Shown: piece after piece, positions 17,891 to 26,972 of the stretch
How the letters are laid out: every line of letters starts with the position of its first letter
Numbering within the stretch: position 1 is the stretch's first letter
Assembly: GCF_003286595.3 (NCBI RefSeq)
Contig: NZ_CP132985.1
Location: 1,178,001-1,242,000 of the forward strand
Reading direction: 5' to 3'
Length of the DNA: 64,000 nt
Source of the DNA: Aerococcus mictus
GTDB lineage: Bacteria; Bacillota; Bacilli; Lactobacillales; Aerococcaceae
Made by a program: the position numbers and the translations under genes
Notes under the pieces: generated by a model
Database searches by the model: none
The model's input: the letters and a program-made list of their open reading frames with translations, nothing else
What the model was told of the DNA's origin: nothing

Positions 17891-19366
17891 TCATTCGCTA
17901 GCTTCGTCTTCTTCATATTTGCTCCAAACAGCAACTCCTCCGGCTGGACAGGAAAAACAAGCCAGTCCCTTTTCAGAAATAGTAACTGCAGACTGATCCG
18001 TATCCTTTGATGAAAAGACTAGTCTCCACTGTTCCTGGGCGTGCTCTTCCCCTACATACATCTCCTTATAGCCAGCCTCCCCGTTAGACATTAATACAGC
18101 CAAACCACTAGGATGGTCTTGGTCTCCCTGCCTGGTAAAACCGACACAATTAGGATGGTCAAAATAGTTATTTTGTTTCCCATAAGCTTTATCCCGACGT
18201 AAGTCTAACAAGGTGTCTAACATGGCTTGCTTATTAGGAATTGGCTGGTCCCCTTGAATGCCATAATAATCGCCATAGAAAACACAAGGTAAGCCATTTT
18301 CATGGAGGAGAATGAGGGCGTAGGCTATGGGCTTAAACCAATCTTCCACCCAAGATTCAAGGGACTGTCCCGGTTGGGAATCGTGGTTATCAACGAAAGA
18401 GATGGCCAAGGTCGGGTTATTTTTCAATAAAGTATCTTCCAAAATAGTAGACATATCAAAGTGATCCCAAGAAGTTGATGCTGCATAAAAGTTCTGATGG
18501 AGCTTAACATCGAAAAGATCGATATTAAGTTCCGTTTCCTTTAAATAATTTTCTAAACTTTGATAATCCCCCTTCCAATACTCGCCAATAAAGTAGAAAT
18601 CAGGAAATTCATCAAGTAATTTGTCACATAGACTGTCAATAAAATCATCATCAATATGCTTTAAAGCATCTAAACGAAAGCCGCTAACCCCCGTTTCCTT
18701 GATAAACCACAAGGCCCAGTCTAGAACTTCTGCTCTTACTTCAGGATTTTCATAGTCAATATCTGCATACATTAAATAGTCATAATTACCATTCTCATCA
18801 TCGACATCTTCATTATCCGACCAGCCTTTGTTAAGCCCCTTAATCATAAATATGCCCTTTTGATCCTTGGCTTGATCATAATCAACCCCGGAAAAGTGGG
18901 TCCAATTCCAAGTAAAGTTGCTGTATTTCCCCTTTCGCCCCGGGAAAGTAAATTTGGTCCAGCCTTCAATGTCGTGGGCTTGGCCGATTTTTCTTTGTCT
19001 ATTCTTGGGATCAACTTCATAGGCTTGAAATGTTTCCGTTTGATCAGCCCCCGCCTTATGATTTAAAACCACATCAGCTAAGGGGCTAATTTGTTGATCT
19101 TTTAAGGCTTGAATGGCAGCTAAATAATCCTTTTTACTGCCGTATTTCGTCCATAAGCTACCTTTCTGATCAAACTCTCCCAGATCATATAAGTCATAGA
19201 TGCCATAACCTACATCATTCCTTCCAGTTCCCTTACAAGCTGGTGGCATCCACACATGGCTAAAGCCTTTTTCAGCCAAATGACTAGCATCACTGGCTAG
19301 GCGTTGCCAATGTTTACCATCATCAGGAAGCTCCCATTCAAAATACTGCATCATGGTTCCATTCAT
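17891..19366 (-). CDS. cytoplasmic alpha-amylase (GH13)
   Basis: A 491-residue glycoside hydrolase of the Bacillus liquefying amylase type, starting NGTMMQYFEWELP with no signal peptide, hence intracellular. The catalytic triad is in place: Asp in GFRLDALKHID, Glu in IGEYW and Asp in FVDNHDSQ. The calcium-site loop DVVLNHKAGAD is also present. It would hydrolyse internal alpha-1,4 bonds of maltodextrin or glycogen-like stores. No maltose transporter or glycogen genes are adjacent. GAGGAT precedes the ATG. Confidence 0.92.
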   Translation of the reverse strand: MNGTMMQYFEWELPDDGKHWQRLASDASHLAEKGFSHVWMPPACKGTGRNDVGYGIYDLYDLGEFDQKGSLWTKYGSKKDYLAAIQALKDQQISPLADVVLNHKAGADQTETFQAYEVDPKNRQRKIGQAHDIEGWTKFTFPGRKGKYSNFTWNWTHFSGVDYDQAKDQKGIFMIKGLNKGWSDNEDVDDENGNYDYLMYADIDYENPEVRAEVLDWALWFIKETGVSGFRLDALKHIDDDFIDSLCDKLLDEFPDFYFIGEYWKGDYQSLENYLKETELNIDLFDVKLHQNFYAASTSWDHFDMSTILEDTLLKNNPTLAISFVDNHDSQPGQSLESWVEDWFKPIAYALILLHENGLPCVFYGDYYGIQGDQPIPNKQAMLDTLLDLRRDKAYGKQNNYFDHPNCVGFTRQGDQDHPSGLAVLMSNGEAGYKEMYVGEEHAQEQWRLVFSSKDTDQSAVTISEKGLACFSCPAGGVAVWSKYEEDEASE

Positions 19367-19460
19367 GTTCTATCCTCATTTCCTTAATAAGCTTAATTAC
19401 AATATATTCACCTCAATTATACTTAATCTTTTTAAAATCTTAGGATAAAAACCCCTGTAA

Positions 19461-19493
19461 AAACGAAAAGCCAGGTTCTTCGCCCTAGCTTTT
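19461..19493 (-). terminator. terminator of the YkvI-type gene
   Basis: On the minus strand AAAAGCTAGG / CCTGGCTTTT pairs, then CGTTTTT. It lies 48 bases after the stop codon. Confidence 0.7.
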
Positions 19494-19540
19494 CAAGCAA
19501 ACGCTTAAAAACAAAGTCAGCGTTTTGTAATTTTTATGAC

Positions 19541-20803
19541 TTATTCCTCCGTGTTATTTTCTTCTTCGTAGATGGTTTTACCTAGCTCTTGAACTTCTGC
19601 TTTCAACTGTTTATTTTCAACATTAGATTCATCATATAAGCGCTCCATATGTTTCTTATCGCGAGTATCAAAGTCATATTCCTCATCAATACGATCAATT
19701 TCATGTTTTATCAATCGGTCTCTAATTTTATTTTCGCGATGAATTTTACGGTAACGTAATAGCCATTGAATAATTAATAGTGCCATCACAAAAATACCTA
19801 AATAACCAATTAAGGGAAAGAGATAGGCCACCAAGGTTTCAAAGCCGATAAATGAAAGAGCAAAGCCAAGAACTACTAAGATAATCATTGCTTTTGAAAA
19901 ATATTGTGGCTTAGTACGAACCACCCGTTTAGCGAGAGCATAATAGGTCCCTATAGCTGTGTTATAAATCATACCGAAAATAATCAAGGCCATGAGGGTT
20001 CCCAAAAGCGGATGAACCTTATTATATAGTTCCAATAAAGGCATAGAACTGCTTGCTACGCTATTAATATTTAAACTGATAGAAAAGAAGGAGGCAAAGA
20101 GTAATAAGGTGACCAAGGCTCCCCCGAAGAATCCGCCAACCCCAGCTTGTTTGGGACTATATTGTTCACCTCCGATGACCATAGCCATGGACATGGCTAG
20201 CATGAGTGCTAAACAGGAGTAATTAATAGTGGAAATAAACCAATTCGGTAAGGTCGTTTCTTGGGACCAAGAAATAGCCATCGCTTCATCAAAGCTAAGC
20301 GGTTGTTGAACAAGGGTATAAATGAGCAGTGCGATTAGAAAAATAATAACAAAGGGTGTTATAGCACCAATCAAGGTGGTCACCTTATCGACGTCCAAAT
20401 AAGCTGTCGCGATCACCAAAATGGACAAGAGTAAGGCCCCGATCCAAATCGGCCAATCGAACTGCTGGTTGAGGTTAGTCCCTGCCCCAGCAATCATTAC
20501 AAATCCAGTACAAAAGAGGTTAAAGTTAATAATAAAGTCAATTACTTTAGAAACAAAGGGAGAAGAAATATTGTTAAAGACTTCACTGTGTTCTTGAGCC
20601 TTGTAGTAGGATCCAAATTGAAGGAGAATCACGCCACCCACAATAAATAATAGCGCTGAAAGGCAGAGACCGACAATTCCCCACTTACCAAAAGAAACAA
20701 AATACTGTAACATTTCCTTTCCAGAAGCAAAACCGGCACCGATAATTACTCCTAAATAAGCAAGCCCAATATGGACCATATTTTTAATTTTCTGATTTTG
20801 CAT
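19541..20803 (-). CDS. YkvI-type membrane transporter of unknown substrate
   Basis: A 420-residue integral membrane protein with about ten helices, beginning with a conserved glycine-rich first helix (GLAYLGVIIGAGFASGKEML). That beginning is typical of YkvI-like proteins in the APC/LeuT-fold group. The last 70 residues are unusually charged and helical (from about 350), a probable cytoplasmic coiled-coil tail. Substrate unknown; amino acid or small organic ion transport is only a fold-based guess. Preceded by AAAGGA; transcribed alone. Confidence 0.7.
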   Translation of the reverse strand: MQNQKIKNMVHIGLAYLGVIIGAGFASGKEMLQYFVSFGKWGIVGLCLSALLFIVGGVILLQFGSYYKAQEHSEVFNNISSPFVSKVIDFIINFNLFCTGFVMIAGAGTNLNQQFDWPIWIGALLLSILVIATAYLDVDKVTTLIGAITPFVIIFLIALLIYTLVQQPLSFDEAMAISWSQETTLPNWFISTINYSCLALMLAMSMAMVIGGEQYSPKQAGVGGFFGGALVTLLLFASFFSISLNINSVASSSMPLLELYNKVHPLLGTLMALIIFGMIYNTAIGTYYALAKRVVRTKPQYFSKAMIILVVLGFALSFIGFETLVAYLFPLIGYLGIFVMALLIIQWLLRYRKIHRENKIRDRLIKHEIDRIDEEYDFDTRDKKHMERLYDESNVENKQLKAEVQELGKTIYEEENNTEE

Positions 20804-20897
20804 TGCTTAATCCTTTCTTCTTTTCGCTTGCTCTCATTACTTGATGATTTCTTGCTCGCTATTTTGTTAACCAATCCCTTCTCATTCTAGAAATAAA

Positions 20898-20963
20898 GGG
20901 CAGAAGTAATCGTTCCTTTCCTTAGTCTTAATGGCTATTAGAAAGTAACCATCACTTCTGCCC
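20898..20963 (-). terminator. long-stem terminator of the FMN/FAD reductase gene
   Basis: GGGCAGAAGT...CTTTC (20898-20920) pairs with GAAAG...ACTTCTGCCC (20941-20963). The stem is about 23 base pairs with three mismatches, followed on the minus strand by TTTATTT. Confidence 0.75.
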
Positions 20964-20986
20964 GTAAAATATAATTATTGACTGGA

Positions 20987-22804
20987 CTAAGCCTTAGCCA
21001 TGGCCTGGGCTGCTCTACGCCCCTGGTGAATGATCCCTGAAATTGCTGTACCAGAGCCAGGATAGTAAGGACCAATCCACTCACCGGCATTGAGCCCCGC
21101 TGCGTATAAGCCAGGAATCACTTGGCCAAAAACATCCAGTACTTGGCCATCGATATTAATCTTTAGTCCCCCAAGCGAGCCCAGATTACTTGCTGAATTT
21201 TGATAAGCATAGTAAGGCGCTTGATCAAGGGCTTGAACGCCAGTTTTTCTTCCATATAGGGGGTCCAAGCCTTCTTGAGCAGAACGGTTCCACTCTTCAA
21301 TCGTAGCGAGTAAATTTTCATAAGGAATCTCTAGCTTTTGGGCCAAGTCTTCCAAATTATCTCCACTAATCACCAGACCGGATTCTATATCTGCCTGAAT
21401 ATTTTCTTCAGTCCAAGGACTTCCTGGAGCGCCTAAAGCTCCCTGGTTAAAAATCATATAGGTTGGCTTGAATAATTTTTTCTCTTCTTGGAAAATTGCC
21501 CGGTAGTGATAGGCATAAGTTGCATCTTCACAGACGAAACGATCTCCTTGACCATTCACAAGGATCATTGGCAAAGTAGGCACCCGGTTATCCGTTGCGT
21601 TACCAGTATTTCCGCAAAAGTCAATACATCCTCCAAATCCACCTATAGCTGCCCCTACGGACTGGCCTAAGAGAATTCCATCCCCGGTATTGGTTGCTGT
21701 TGAAAGACAAGTATTATATTTTAAATCATGATAGTGTTGGGGGCTTAAGCCACGGGCTAAGGCTGGATTATGGTCAATGGAAGCTGTTGCTAAGACAATC
21801 CCCTTATTAGCCAGGTAAAACTGTCTTTCTCCTGCCGATTTAGCCAGCAGTCCGACAACTTTTTTTCCTTTATGAACTAAAGAAACAGCTGTGGTATTAT
21901 ACTTAATCTCAGCTCCCGCTGCTAAGGCCGCTTGGAGGAGATGTTGAGTTAAGACCACCCCTTGACCTCCGGCACCGCCCCCTTCATAGACATGGATTCG
22001 ATCCGCATGGAGGTCTTCTTCAATATAGGGAATATGGTTATGCCCATAAACAGAAGTCCAGTGAATACCTAAATTCTCTAACCACTTGATATTGTCTGGA
22101 GCGCCTTGGGCTAAATCTTTAACCAGTTCAGGGTCAACACTCTCTTCTCCTGCCTTTAACCATAACTGATAATGTTTTTCTGGGCTGTCATCAGTAAATT
22201 CGGTAAATTCTTTTTGTTGGTCAGTACCAGCAGCCTGTATTACACCGCCTGAATAATTAGTCGTTCCACCGGCTATGCCTGCTTTTTCACAAATTAAGAC
22301 CTTGAGGCCAGCTTGGCTGGCTTCAGCAGCAGCTGCTAGCCCAGCTCCTCCGGCCCCAACCACAATGACATCATAAGTTTCAGCTAGATCAAGGTCATCA
22401 CGGTATGGGATAGCTGGCTCTACTGGAGAAGTATTCTTGGGCCCGGATTTCAATTTTTGACTAGCCGACGACGTCGCATCTATTCCATCCTCAACCTTAG
22501 CAAAAATGCTAGGGTCTAAGGCATCAGCTTCTGATATTTTTCCTTGAGCGAGTGCAACCGCTTTTTCAACAGCCGAACGCAAAGCCCGAGTTGAAAAACT
22601 GGCACCAGTTATAGCGTCAACACTACTCGATCCCTTGGCTAGGATATTTTTCTTCATTTGTTCAATTCCTAGGCCTCCTACCAGGGCCTGGTCACTATAA
22701 TCCACATCAAGCGAATCGATTTTTCCTAGCTTTGGATCAATGCCTACTTCTACTTGAATCGGGCCATGGAAGCCCTCCACCACCGCTTTAAATTTATTAC
22801 TCAT
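20987..22804 (-). CDS. FMN-binding / FAD-dependent reductase, cytoplasmic
   Basis: A 605-residue flavoprotein. An N-terminal FMN-binding domain (about 1-95) carries DAITGAS, the motif to which ApbE-type transferases attach FMN covalently at the last Ser. A FAD_binding_2 oxidoreductase follows, with dinucleotide motif VIVVGAGGAGLAAA near 147 and C-terminal FAD motif GLYAAGLNAGEWIG. No signal peptide or heme motif is visible. Fumarate reductases carry an Arg-containing GANRLGG segment near the end. This protein has PYYPGSGTAISG instead, more like ketosteroid dehydrogenases, so fumarate is doubtful as substrate. ATG at 22804 or GTG at 22810 could be the start. Confidence 0.8.
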   Translation of the reverse strand: MSNKFKAVVEGFHGPIQVEVGIDPKLGKIDSLDVDYSDQALVGGLGIEQMKKNILAKGSSSVDAITGASFSTRALRSAVEKAVALAQGKISEADALDPSIFAKVEDGIDATSSASQKLKSGPKNTSPVEPAIPYRDDLDLAETYDVIVVGAGGAGLAAAAEASQAGLKVLICEKAGIAGGTTNYSGGVIQAAGTDQQKEFTEFTDDSPEKHYQLWLKAGEESVDPELVKDLAQGAPDNIKWLENLGIHWTSVYGHNHIPYIEEDLHADRIHVYEGGGAGGQGVVLTQHLLQAALAAGAEIKYNTTAVSLVHKGKKVVGLLAKSAGERQFYLANKGIVLATASIDHNPALARGLSPQHYHDLKYNTCLSTATNTGDGILLGQSVGAAIGGFGGCIDFCGNTGNATDNRVPTLPMILVNGQGDRFVCEDATYAYHYRAIFQEEKKLFKPTYMIFNQGALGAPGSPWTEENIQADIESGLVISGDNLEDLAQKLEIPYENLLATIEEWNRSAQEGLDPLYGRKTGVQALDQAPYYAYQNSASNLGSLGGLKINIDGQVLDVFGQVIPGLYAAGLNAGEWIGPYYPGSGTAISGIIHQGRRAAQAMAKA

Positions 22805-22917
22805 AATCACATAACCCTTTCTTTTTTATAGGAAAATCTTCTTATTGCTAGTGTACCATGAAAGCACTTTCCTACTAAAGCAAACTAAGAACGGCATAAG
22901 AAAAAACTAGCCTAAGC

Positions 22918-23802
22918 CTAATTTTCAACCTTAACCACTGGAATAATTGGCACCTCAATGCCCTTATTCACAAAGGTTTGGTAAAGAGCGTTCTGCATCA
23001 ACATCTTATTTTGACCAATAGCATCATAACTGGTAAAGAATTCAACAAAAACCTTATAGGCGCTATTTCCTACCTCGATACGAATCTTAGGCTTTTTATC
23101 TGCTCCTAAACTCTCCATTTTTCGTTCAAAGATTTCTAAGGATTCATCGTCACATTTATCCATAAACTTACTGTATTGTTCATAAGCTACCCGAGCGGTA
23201 ATCTTCATCACTTCTTCAGTATCTTCTCTGAAATCAACTGGTACCATGACGTCAACAACGACAAAGGGACTGTCATGATTGTAATTATAGACGGCGTGAT
23301 CAAATATCCAACGGTTAGGTACCGAAACATAGCGTCCGGTATAGGAGCGTTTTTCAGTTAACTTGCCGATCTCAGCCAAGTTAATTTGTAAAAAGTCAAA
23401 ATCGACTACTTCACCGGAGACGCCATTAATATCGATTGCACTACCTATTCTCAGGGGCGAGCGAACATAGATATAAATATAAGCAACCAAGTCAACGATA
23501 ATGTCTTTAGACGCTAAAGCCGCAAAACCAACCACGATAATAATCATTACACCGAATAATTCCACTCGGGTAAACCAAATACTTAGAATAAAAAAACTAA
23601 TTAAGAGAATCAAAATTAAACGGGTAACCCGGATAAAGGCCTGCGCTGTACTGTCGCGTTTAAATAAGCGGGGTAAAAACCAGCCCAAGGCCTTCATAAA
23701 TAAAAAACCGATTAAAATAAGTCCTAAAGAAATCAAAACATTTTTGACAAATAAATCGGAATCAGATTGGTCACTGTTTAAATAATCTAAGAATTGATAC
23801 AT
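22918..23802 (-). CDS. MscS-family mechanosensitive channel
   Basis: A 294-residue protein with three N-terminal membrane helices (about 20-43, 60-80, 82-105). The third is the pore helix, leading into ALASKDIIVDLVAYIYIYV. A cytoplasmic beta domain with PLRIGSAIDINGVSGEVVD and an alpha/beta vestibule follow. Such channels open under membrane tension to release solutes at hypo-osmotic shock. GGGTGAGG precedes the ATG. It lies 115 bases upstream of the flavoprotein gene on the same strand, so a shared transcript is possible. Confidence 0.9.
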   Translation of the reverse strand: MYQFLDYLNSDQSDSDLFVKNVLISLGLILIGFLFMKALGWFLPRLFKRDSTAQAFIRVTRLILILLISFFILSIWFTRVELFGVMIIIVVGFAALASKDIIVDLVAYIYIYVRSPLRIGSAIDINGVSGEVVDFDFLQINLAEIGKLTEKRSYTGRYVSVPNRWIFDHAVYNYNHDSPFVVVDVMVPVDFREDTEEVMKITARVAYEQYSKFMDKCDDESLEIFERKMESLGADKKPKIRIEVGNSAYKVFVEFFTSYDAIGQNKMLMQNALYQTFVNKGIEVPIIPVVKVEN

Positions 23803-23940
23803 GCCCTCACCCTTTAAACAACAGATAATTAGTCACACTACTTATGCTTAGTTTATCATGTATTTATAGATTTGTACCGTCCAATCTAGCAGGCCTATTT
23901 TACCTGTTTTCCAAGCGAAGAAATGGCCGGACTAAAATAT

Positions 23941-24585
23941 TTACTTGCTTTTGAGGTAGTCCGGTCGTTCAGAGACTTCTAACTGAACATCGTTTAAAAT
24001 CTTTTGAATTTTTTCTTTAGTAATATATTGACGACTGGCCATATCAGAATCTTGAAACATTTCCAAAACTGCCCCAGGCGCATTCCTGAGTTCCCACTGG
24101 GTAATATCAATCATTGGAATCCGCATCTCTTCCTTTACCCAACGACTGATCATCTCCAAACATCCCGCTGAAGCAAAAGAAAAAGCATAGAGGTCTTCAG
24201 TGGACACATAGTCACTGCCACTGGCTGCTTGTTTCATTTTAATTAGCCATTGATAAAAGTTATCAAAAATGAAATGTGAAAAGGAATTTTGTCCTACTGT
24301 TTTGAAGGCTTCCTGGTAATAAAGAGGATCCTTAGCAACAATATAATAATATTCAGCCACTGACCTGGCATAGAACTCTAAACTCTTCTCATAGGGTGAA
24401 CTATTCTCAGCCAATTCTCTGACAAAATAATAATTCATCACATCATACTTATCATGAAAACGGCGGTAAAAAGTCGACCGGGCAACGCCGGCTTCCTTTA
24501 ATATATCTTCCACAACAATATGATCAAACCCCTTTTCAACCATTAAATAACGAAAAGCATTGGTAATTCGATTCTTAATTTTCAT
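23941..24585 (-). CDS. TetR-family transcriptional regulator
   Basis: A 214-residue regulator with the N-terminal TetR helix-turn-helix (IVVEDILKEAGVARSTFYRRF, about 24-44, followed by DKYDVMNYY). The ligand domain is all-helical and its TetR_C subfamily is not recognisable. It is divergent from the FMN-repeat/PAS gene across a 211-base gap holding a perfect palindrome, so it likely controls that gene, itself, and perhaps the MscS and reductase genes downstream on its own strand. Ligand unknown. AGGGGAG precedes the ATG. Confidence 0.85.
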   Translation of the reverse strand: MKIKNRITNAFRYLMVEKGFDHIVVEDILKEAGVARSTFYRRFHDKYDVMNYYFVRELAENSSPYEKSLEFYARSVAEYYYIVAKDPLYYQEAFKTVGQNSFSHFIFDNFYQWLIKMKQAASGSDYVSTEDLYAFSFASAGCLEMISRWVKEEMRIPMIDITQWELRNAPGAVLEMFQDSDMASRQYITKEKIQKILNDVQLEVSERPDYLKSK

Positions 24586-24658
24586 TGACGGACTCTCCCC
24601 TCACTTGCCTTTATTTTATAAGTAAGCTCTCATAAAAACAAAGGAAATATTTTGTATC

Positions 24659-24674
24659 GCTATGAAGCCATAGC
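24659..24674. promoter_or_regulatory. candidate TetR operator
   Basis: GCTATGAAGCCATAGC is a perfect 6-4-6 inverted repeat in the divergent gap. A direct repeat TATAAGTAA flanks it at 24617-24625 and 24687-24695. Assignment to the adjacent regulator is inference. Confidence 0.45.
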
Positions 24675-24796
24675 TTTATGATAAATTATAAGTAAAGTAA
24701 AGAATTAGGGGGCAAATAATCATAGGTATTGTGAAAAAATAGATAAGTAGTGATTTTCATGACTAAGATCATAATTTAAGAAAAGGAGAATCGATT

Positions 24797-26440
24797 ATGG
24801 CTAAATATAAAGCAGGAGTTTATTCTGGCGATGCCCAGGGTTTTGCTGGGCCACTAAAGGTTAATGTTACAGTTAGTGAAGAAGCTATTGAAAAAATTGA
24901 TGTCATTATTCAAAAAGAAACGCCTAATGTCGGGGGCAAAGCACTTCCTATTCTTATCGAGCGTGCTCTAGAAAATAATTCTGTGGATATTGATGGGGTT
25001 TCCGGGGCTTCAGGGACAACTAAGGCCTTTAAGAAAGCAGTAGGTAAAGCCCTAAACCGGGCGCAAGGCATTGAGGAAAAAGAAATTAGCTATACTCCAG
25101 GAACCTATGCTGGTGAAGCTAAGGGGTTCTCAGCCCACATTCAAGTCAATGTTACCGTTTCAAAAAATAAGATTGAAGACATTGAAGTTACCCAACAATA
25201 TGACACGGCTGAAATTGGTGGGAGAGCCATGCCAATAGTCATCAAACGGATTCTTGCTGAGAATTCAACCGAAGTTGATGGCGTTTCTGGGGCTTCCCTC
25301 TCCTCAAATGGGATTAAAAATGCCGTTAACTTTGCCCTAGAAGTCGCTAGTGGCCAACGTGAACCCTTAGCTAAATACAAGGCAGGCAAGTACTCCTCTG
25401 AAAGTGATGACATGCGTGTGACCATGACTTTCTCGAAAAACGCCATTGAGGACCTACAGTATGACTTAACTAGCGATAAATTGGTGGATCAAAAACCTGC
25501 CATTGATAAAATGCGCCAACAAATTCTAGATCTGCAACAGTTTGAGTTTGACTCGATTTCAGGAGCTAGTCAATCTAGCCAACAAATGCGTCAAAATACC
25601 ATGCATATCTTAACCGATGCTTCTGATATCACTTATGAAGACCGCCTATCAGAATCCCCTATCAAAGATGAAATGCGGGTTAACTTTAAAAATGGTAGTT
25701 TGACCCTAGAACAAATCAACGCTATCCTTAATGCCATTGGAGAAGAACTGATCTTTGTTGGACCAGACTTACGTTTCCAATATTTTAACGAAGATGCTAA
25801 GACATATACCTATTCAACTTCTCACCTAGGCGAACTTTATACAGACTGCCACCCACCACAAGCCCGTGGCGTTTCCAGAAAATTAGCCTATGAATTAGCA
25901 ACCAGACAAAGAAAAAGTTATTCATTCTGGTATGTCGACGGCAATGGTGATAAATTATTTATTACCTACCAGGCCTTGTTTGATAGTCAAGGAAAATACA
26001 TTGGTTTATTAGGTTGGACTTATAACGGACAAGGGATTCTTGATACGATCGATGAACCTGTTCGTCGTGGCAGCTTTGGCGATCCAAATATTCCAAACAA
26101 ATTATTAAATGAAACCGAAGAAGAGTTAGAAGAATACTATGCAACTAAGGTTGAAAATGACCCTGGCCGCGATTATACAGTAAGAGAATTAAAACGTTTA
26201 GACCGGGTGGCGGCTATGGACGGTGAAAACCTTGATAGCATGTCAAGTCCAACCGTTAAGAAGAGTGGTCAGGATGAGGAAGCTAAGGCAAGTCCTAACG
26301 AAGACACTATCTCTAGTGCCTCCTTAAAAGCAGACGAAGTCCAAGCGGGAAAAGCTGAAATTGAAGAAAGTCAAAGCAAAGATAAAGAAAACGACAATAA
26401 GCAAACAGACGCTAATTCCTCACCTTCAACCCTATATTAA
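24797..26440 (+). CDS. triple FMN-binding-repeat protein with PAS domain
   Basis: A 547-residue cytoplasmic protein with no signal peptide or membrane helix. Repeats 1 (about 4-90) and 2 (about 99-186) are FMN-binding domains with full attachment motifs DGVSGAS at 66-72 and 161-167. Repeat 3 (about 193-275) is diverged but keeps DSISGAS at 252-258. A PAS domain of the DUF438 type follows at about 298-420 (LTLEQINAILNAIGEE, then CHPPQ, FWYVDGNGDKLFI). The last 90 residues are acidic and Ser/Lys-rich, probably disordered. It may carry or sense flavin redox state, but its function is not known. AAAAGGAG sets the start; it is transcribed alone. Confidence 0.75.
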   Translation: MAKYKAGVYSGDAQGFAGPLKVNVTVSEEAIEKIDVIIQKETPNVGGKALPILIERALENNSVDIDGVSGASGTTKAFKKAVGKALNRAQGIEEKEISYTPGTYAGEAKGFSAHIQVNVTVSKNKIEDIEVTQQYDTAEIGGRAMPIVIKRILAENSTEVDGVSGASLSSNGIKNAVNFALEVASGQREPLAKYKAGKYSSESDDMRVTMTFSKNAIEDLQYDLTSDKLVDQKPAIDKMRQQILDLQQFEFDSISGASQSSQQMRQNTMHILTDASDITYEDRLSESPIKDEMRVNFKNGSLTLEQINAILNAIGEELIFVGPDLRFQYFNEDAKTYTYSTSHLGELYTDCHPPQARGVSRKLAYELATRQRKSYSFWYVDGNGDKLFITYQALFDSQGKYIGLLGWTYNGQGILDTIDEPVRRGSFGDPNIPNKLLNETEEELEEYYATKVENDPGRDYTVRELKRLDRVAAMDGENLDSMSSPTVKKSGQDEEAKASPNEDTISSASLKADEVQAGKAEIEESQSKDKENDNKQTDANSSPSTLY

Positions 26441-26470
26441 AATCATTTTACGCGACTAGGACCATATGAA

Positions 26471-26506
26471 AAAGCGACCGGGAAATCGATTCCTGGCCGC
26501 TTTTTT
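26471..26506. terminator. bidirectional terminator after the FMN-repeat gene
   Basis: AAAGCGACCGGGA (26471-26483) pairs with TCCTGGCCGCTTT (26491-26503), followed by TTTTTT. It lies between convergent genes. Confidence 0.85.
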
Positions 26507-26564
26507 ATTTAGAATTTAGCATTTATGTCAAACGTTATCAATTTTATGCAAAATATTTAGTTTG

Positions 26565-26972
26565 CTATTTATGGCCTCTTGACTGGCGCATAGCTTGTCG
26601 GGCCAAATGGTCAGCTCCCTTGGTTTGGCTTTCAGGTACCCAGACTAAATTAAAGTTTGCAAATTTATCTATTTGCTTTAGGCAAACTTTTAGTAAAGTC
26701 TTGTAAGGATCGCGCTTGTGATATTGTTTATTCACCGAATCTACTACAATACGGCTATCACTTTGACAAAGAATCCACTCTGCCTCTCTCCCCTTCTCGA
26801 GCAGAGCATTAAGGGCATAATGTAAGGCGTAAAACTCAGCCAAATGATTATCCATTCTCTCCGTCAAGCTATGTTTTAATTGGTATTGCTCACCATTTTC
26901 GAGCCATACACAACCTATACCTGCATGTCCCGTTTCCACATCAACGGATGCATCAATGGTTAAGCGGATCAT
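26565..26972 (-). CDS. RNase HI-like protein
   Basis: A 135-residue RNase H fold protein. The acidic active-site residues can be placed: Asp in LTIDASVD, Glu in LAEFYAL, Asp in QSDSRIVVD and Asp in GADHLARQA. Such stand-alone proteins cleave RNA in RNA-DNA hybrids or, in some relatives, lack activity. It is shorter than E. coli RNase HI and lacks an obvious basic protrusion. TTGGAGG five bases before the ATG at 26972 sets the start inside the preceding gene, whose stop lies 20 bases further on. This overlap suggests coupling. Confidence 0.8.
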   Translation of the reverse strand: MIRLTIDASVDVETGHAGIGCVWLENGEQYQLKHSLTERMDNHLAEFYALHYALNALLEKGREAEWILCQSDSRIVVDSVNKQYHKRDPYKTLLKVCLKQIDKFANFNLVWVPESQTKGADHLARQAMRQSRGHK

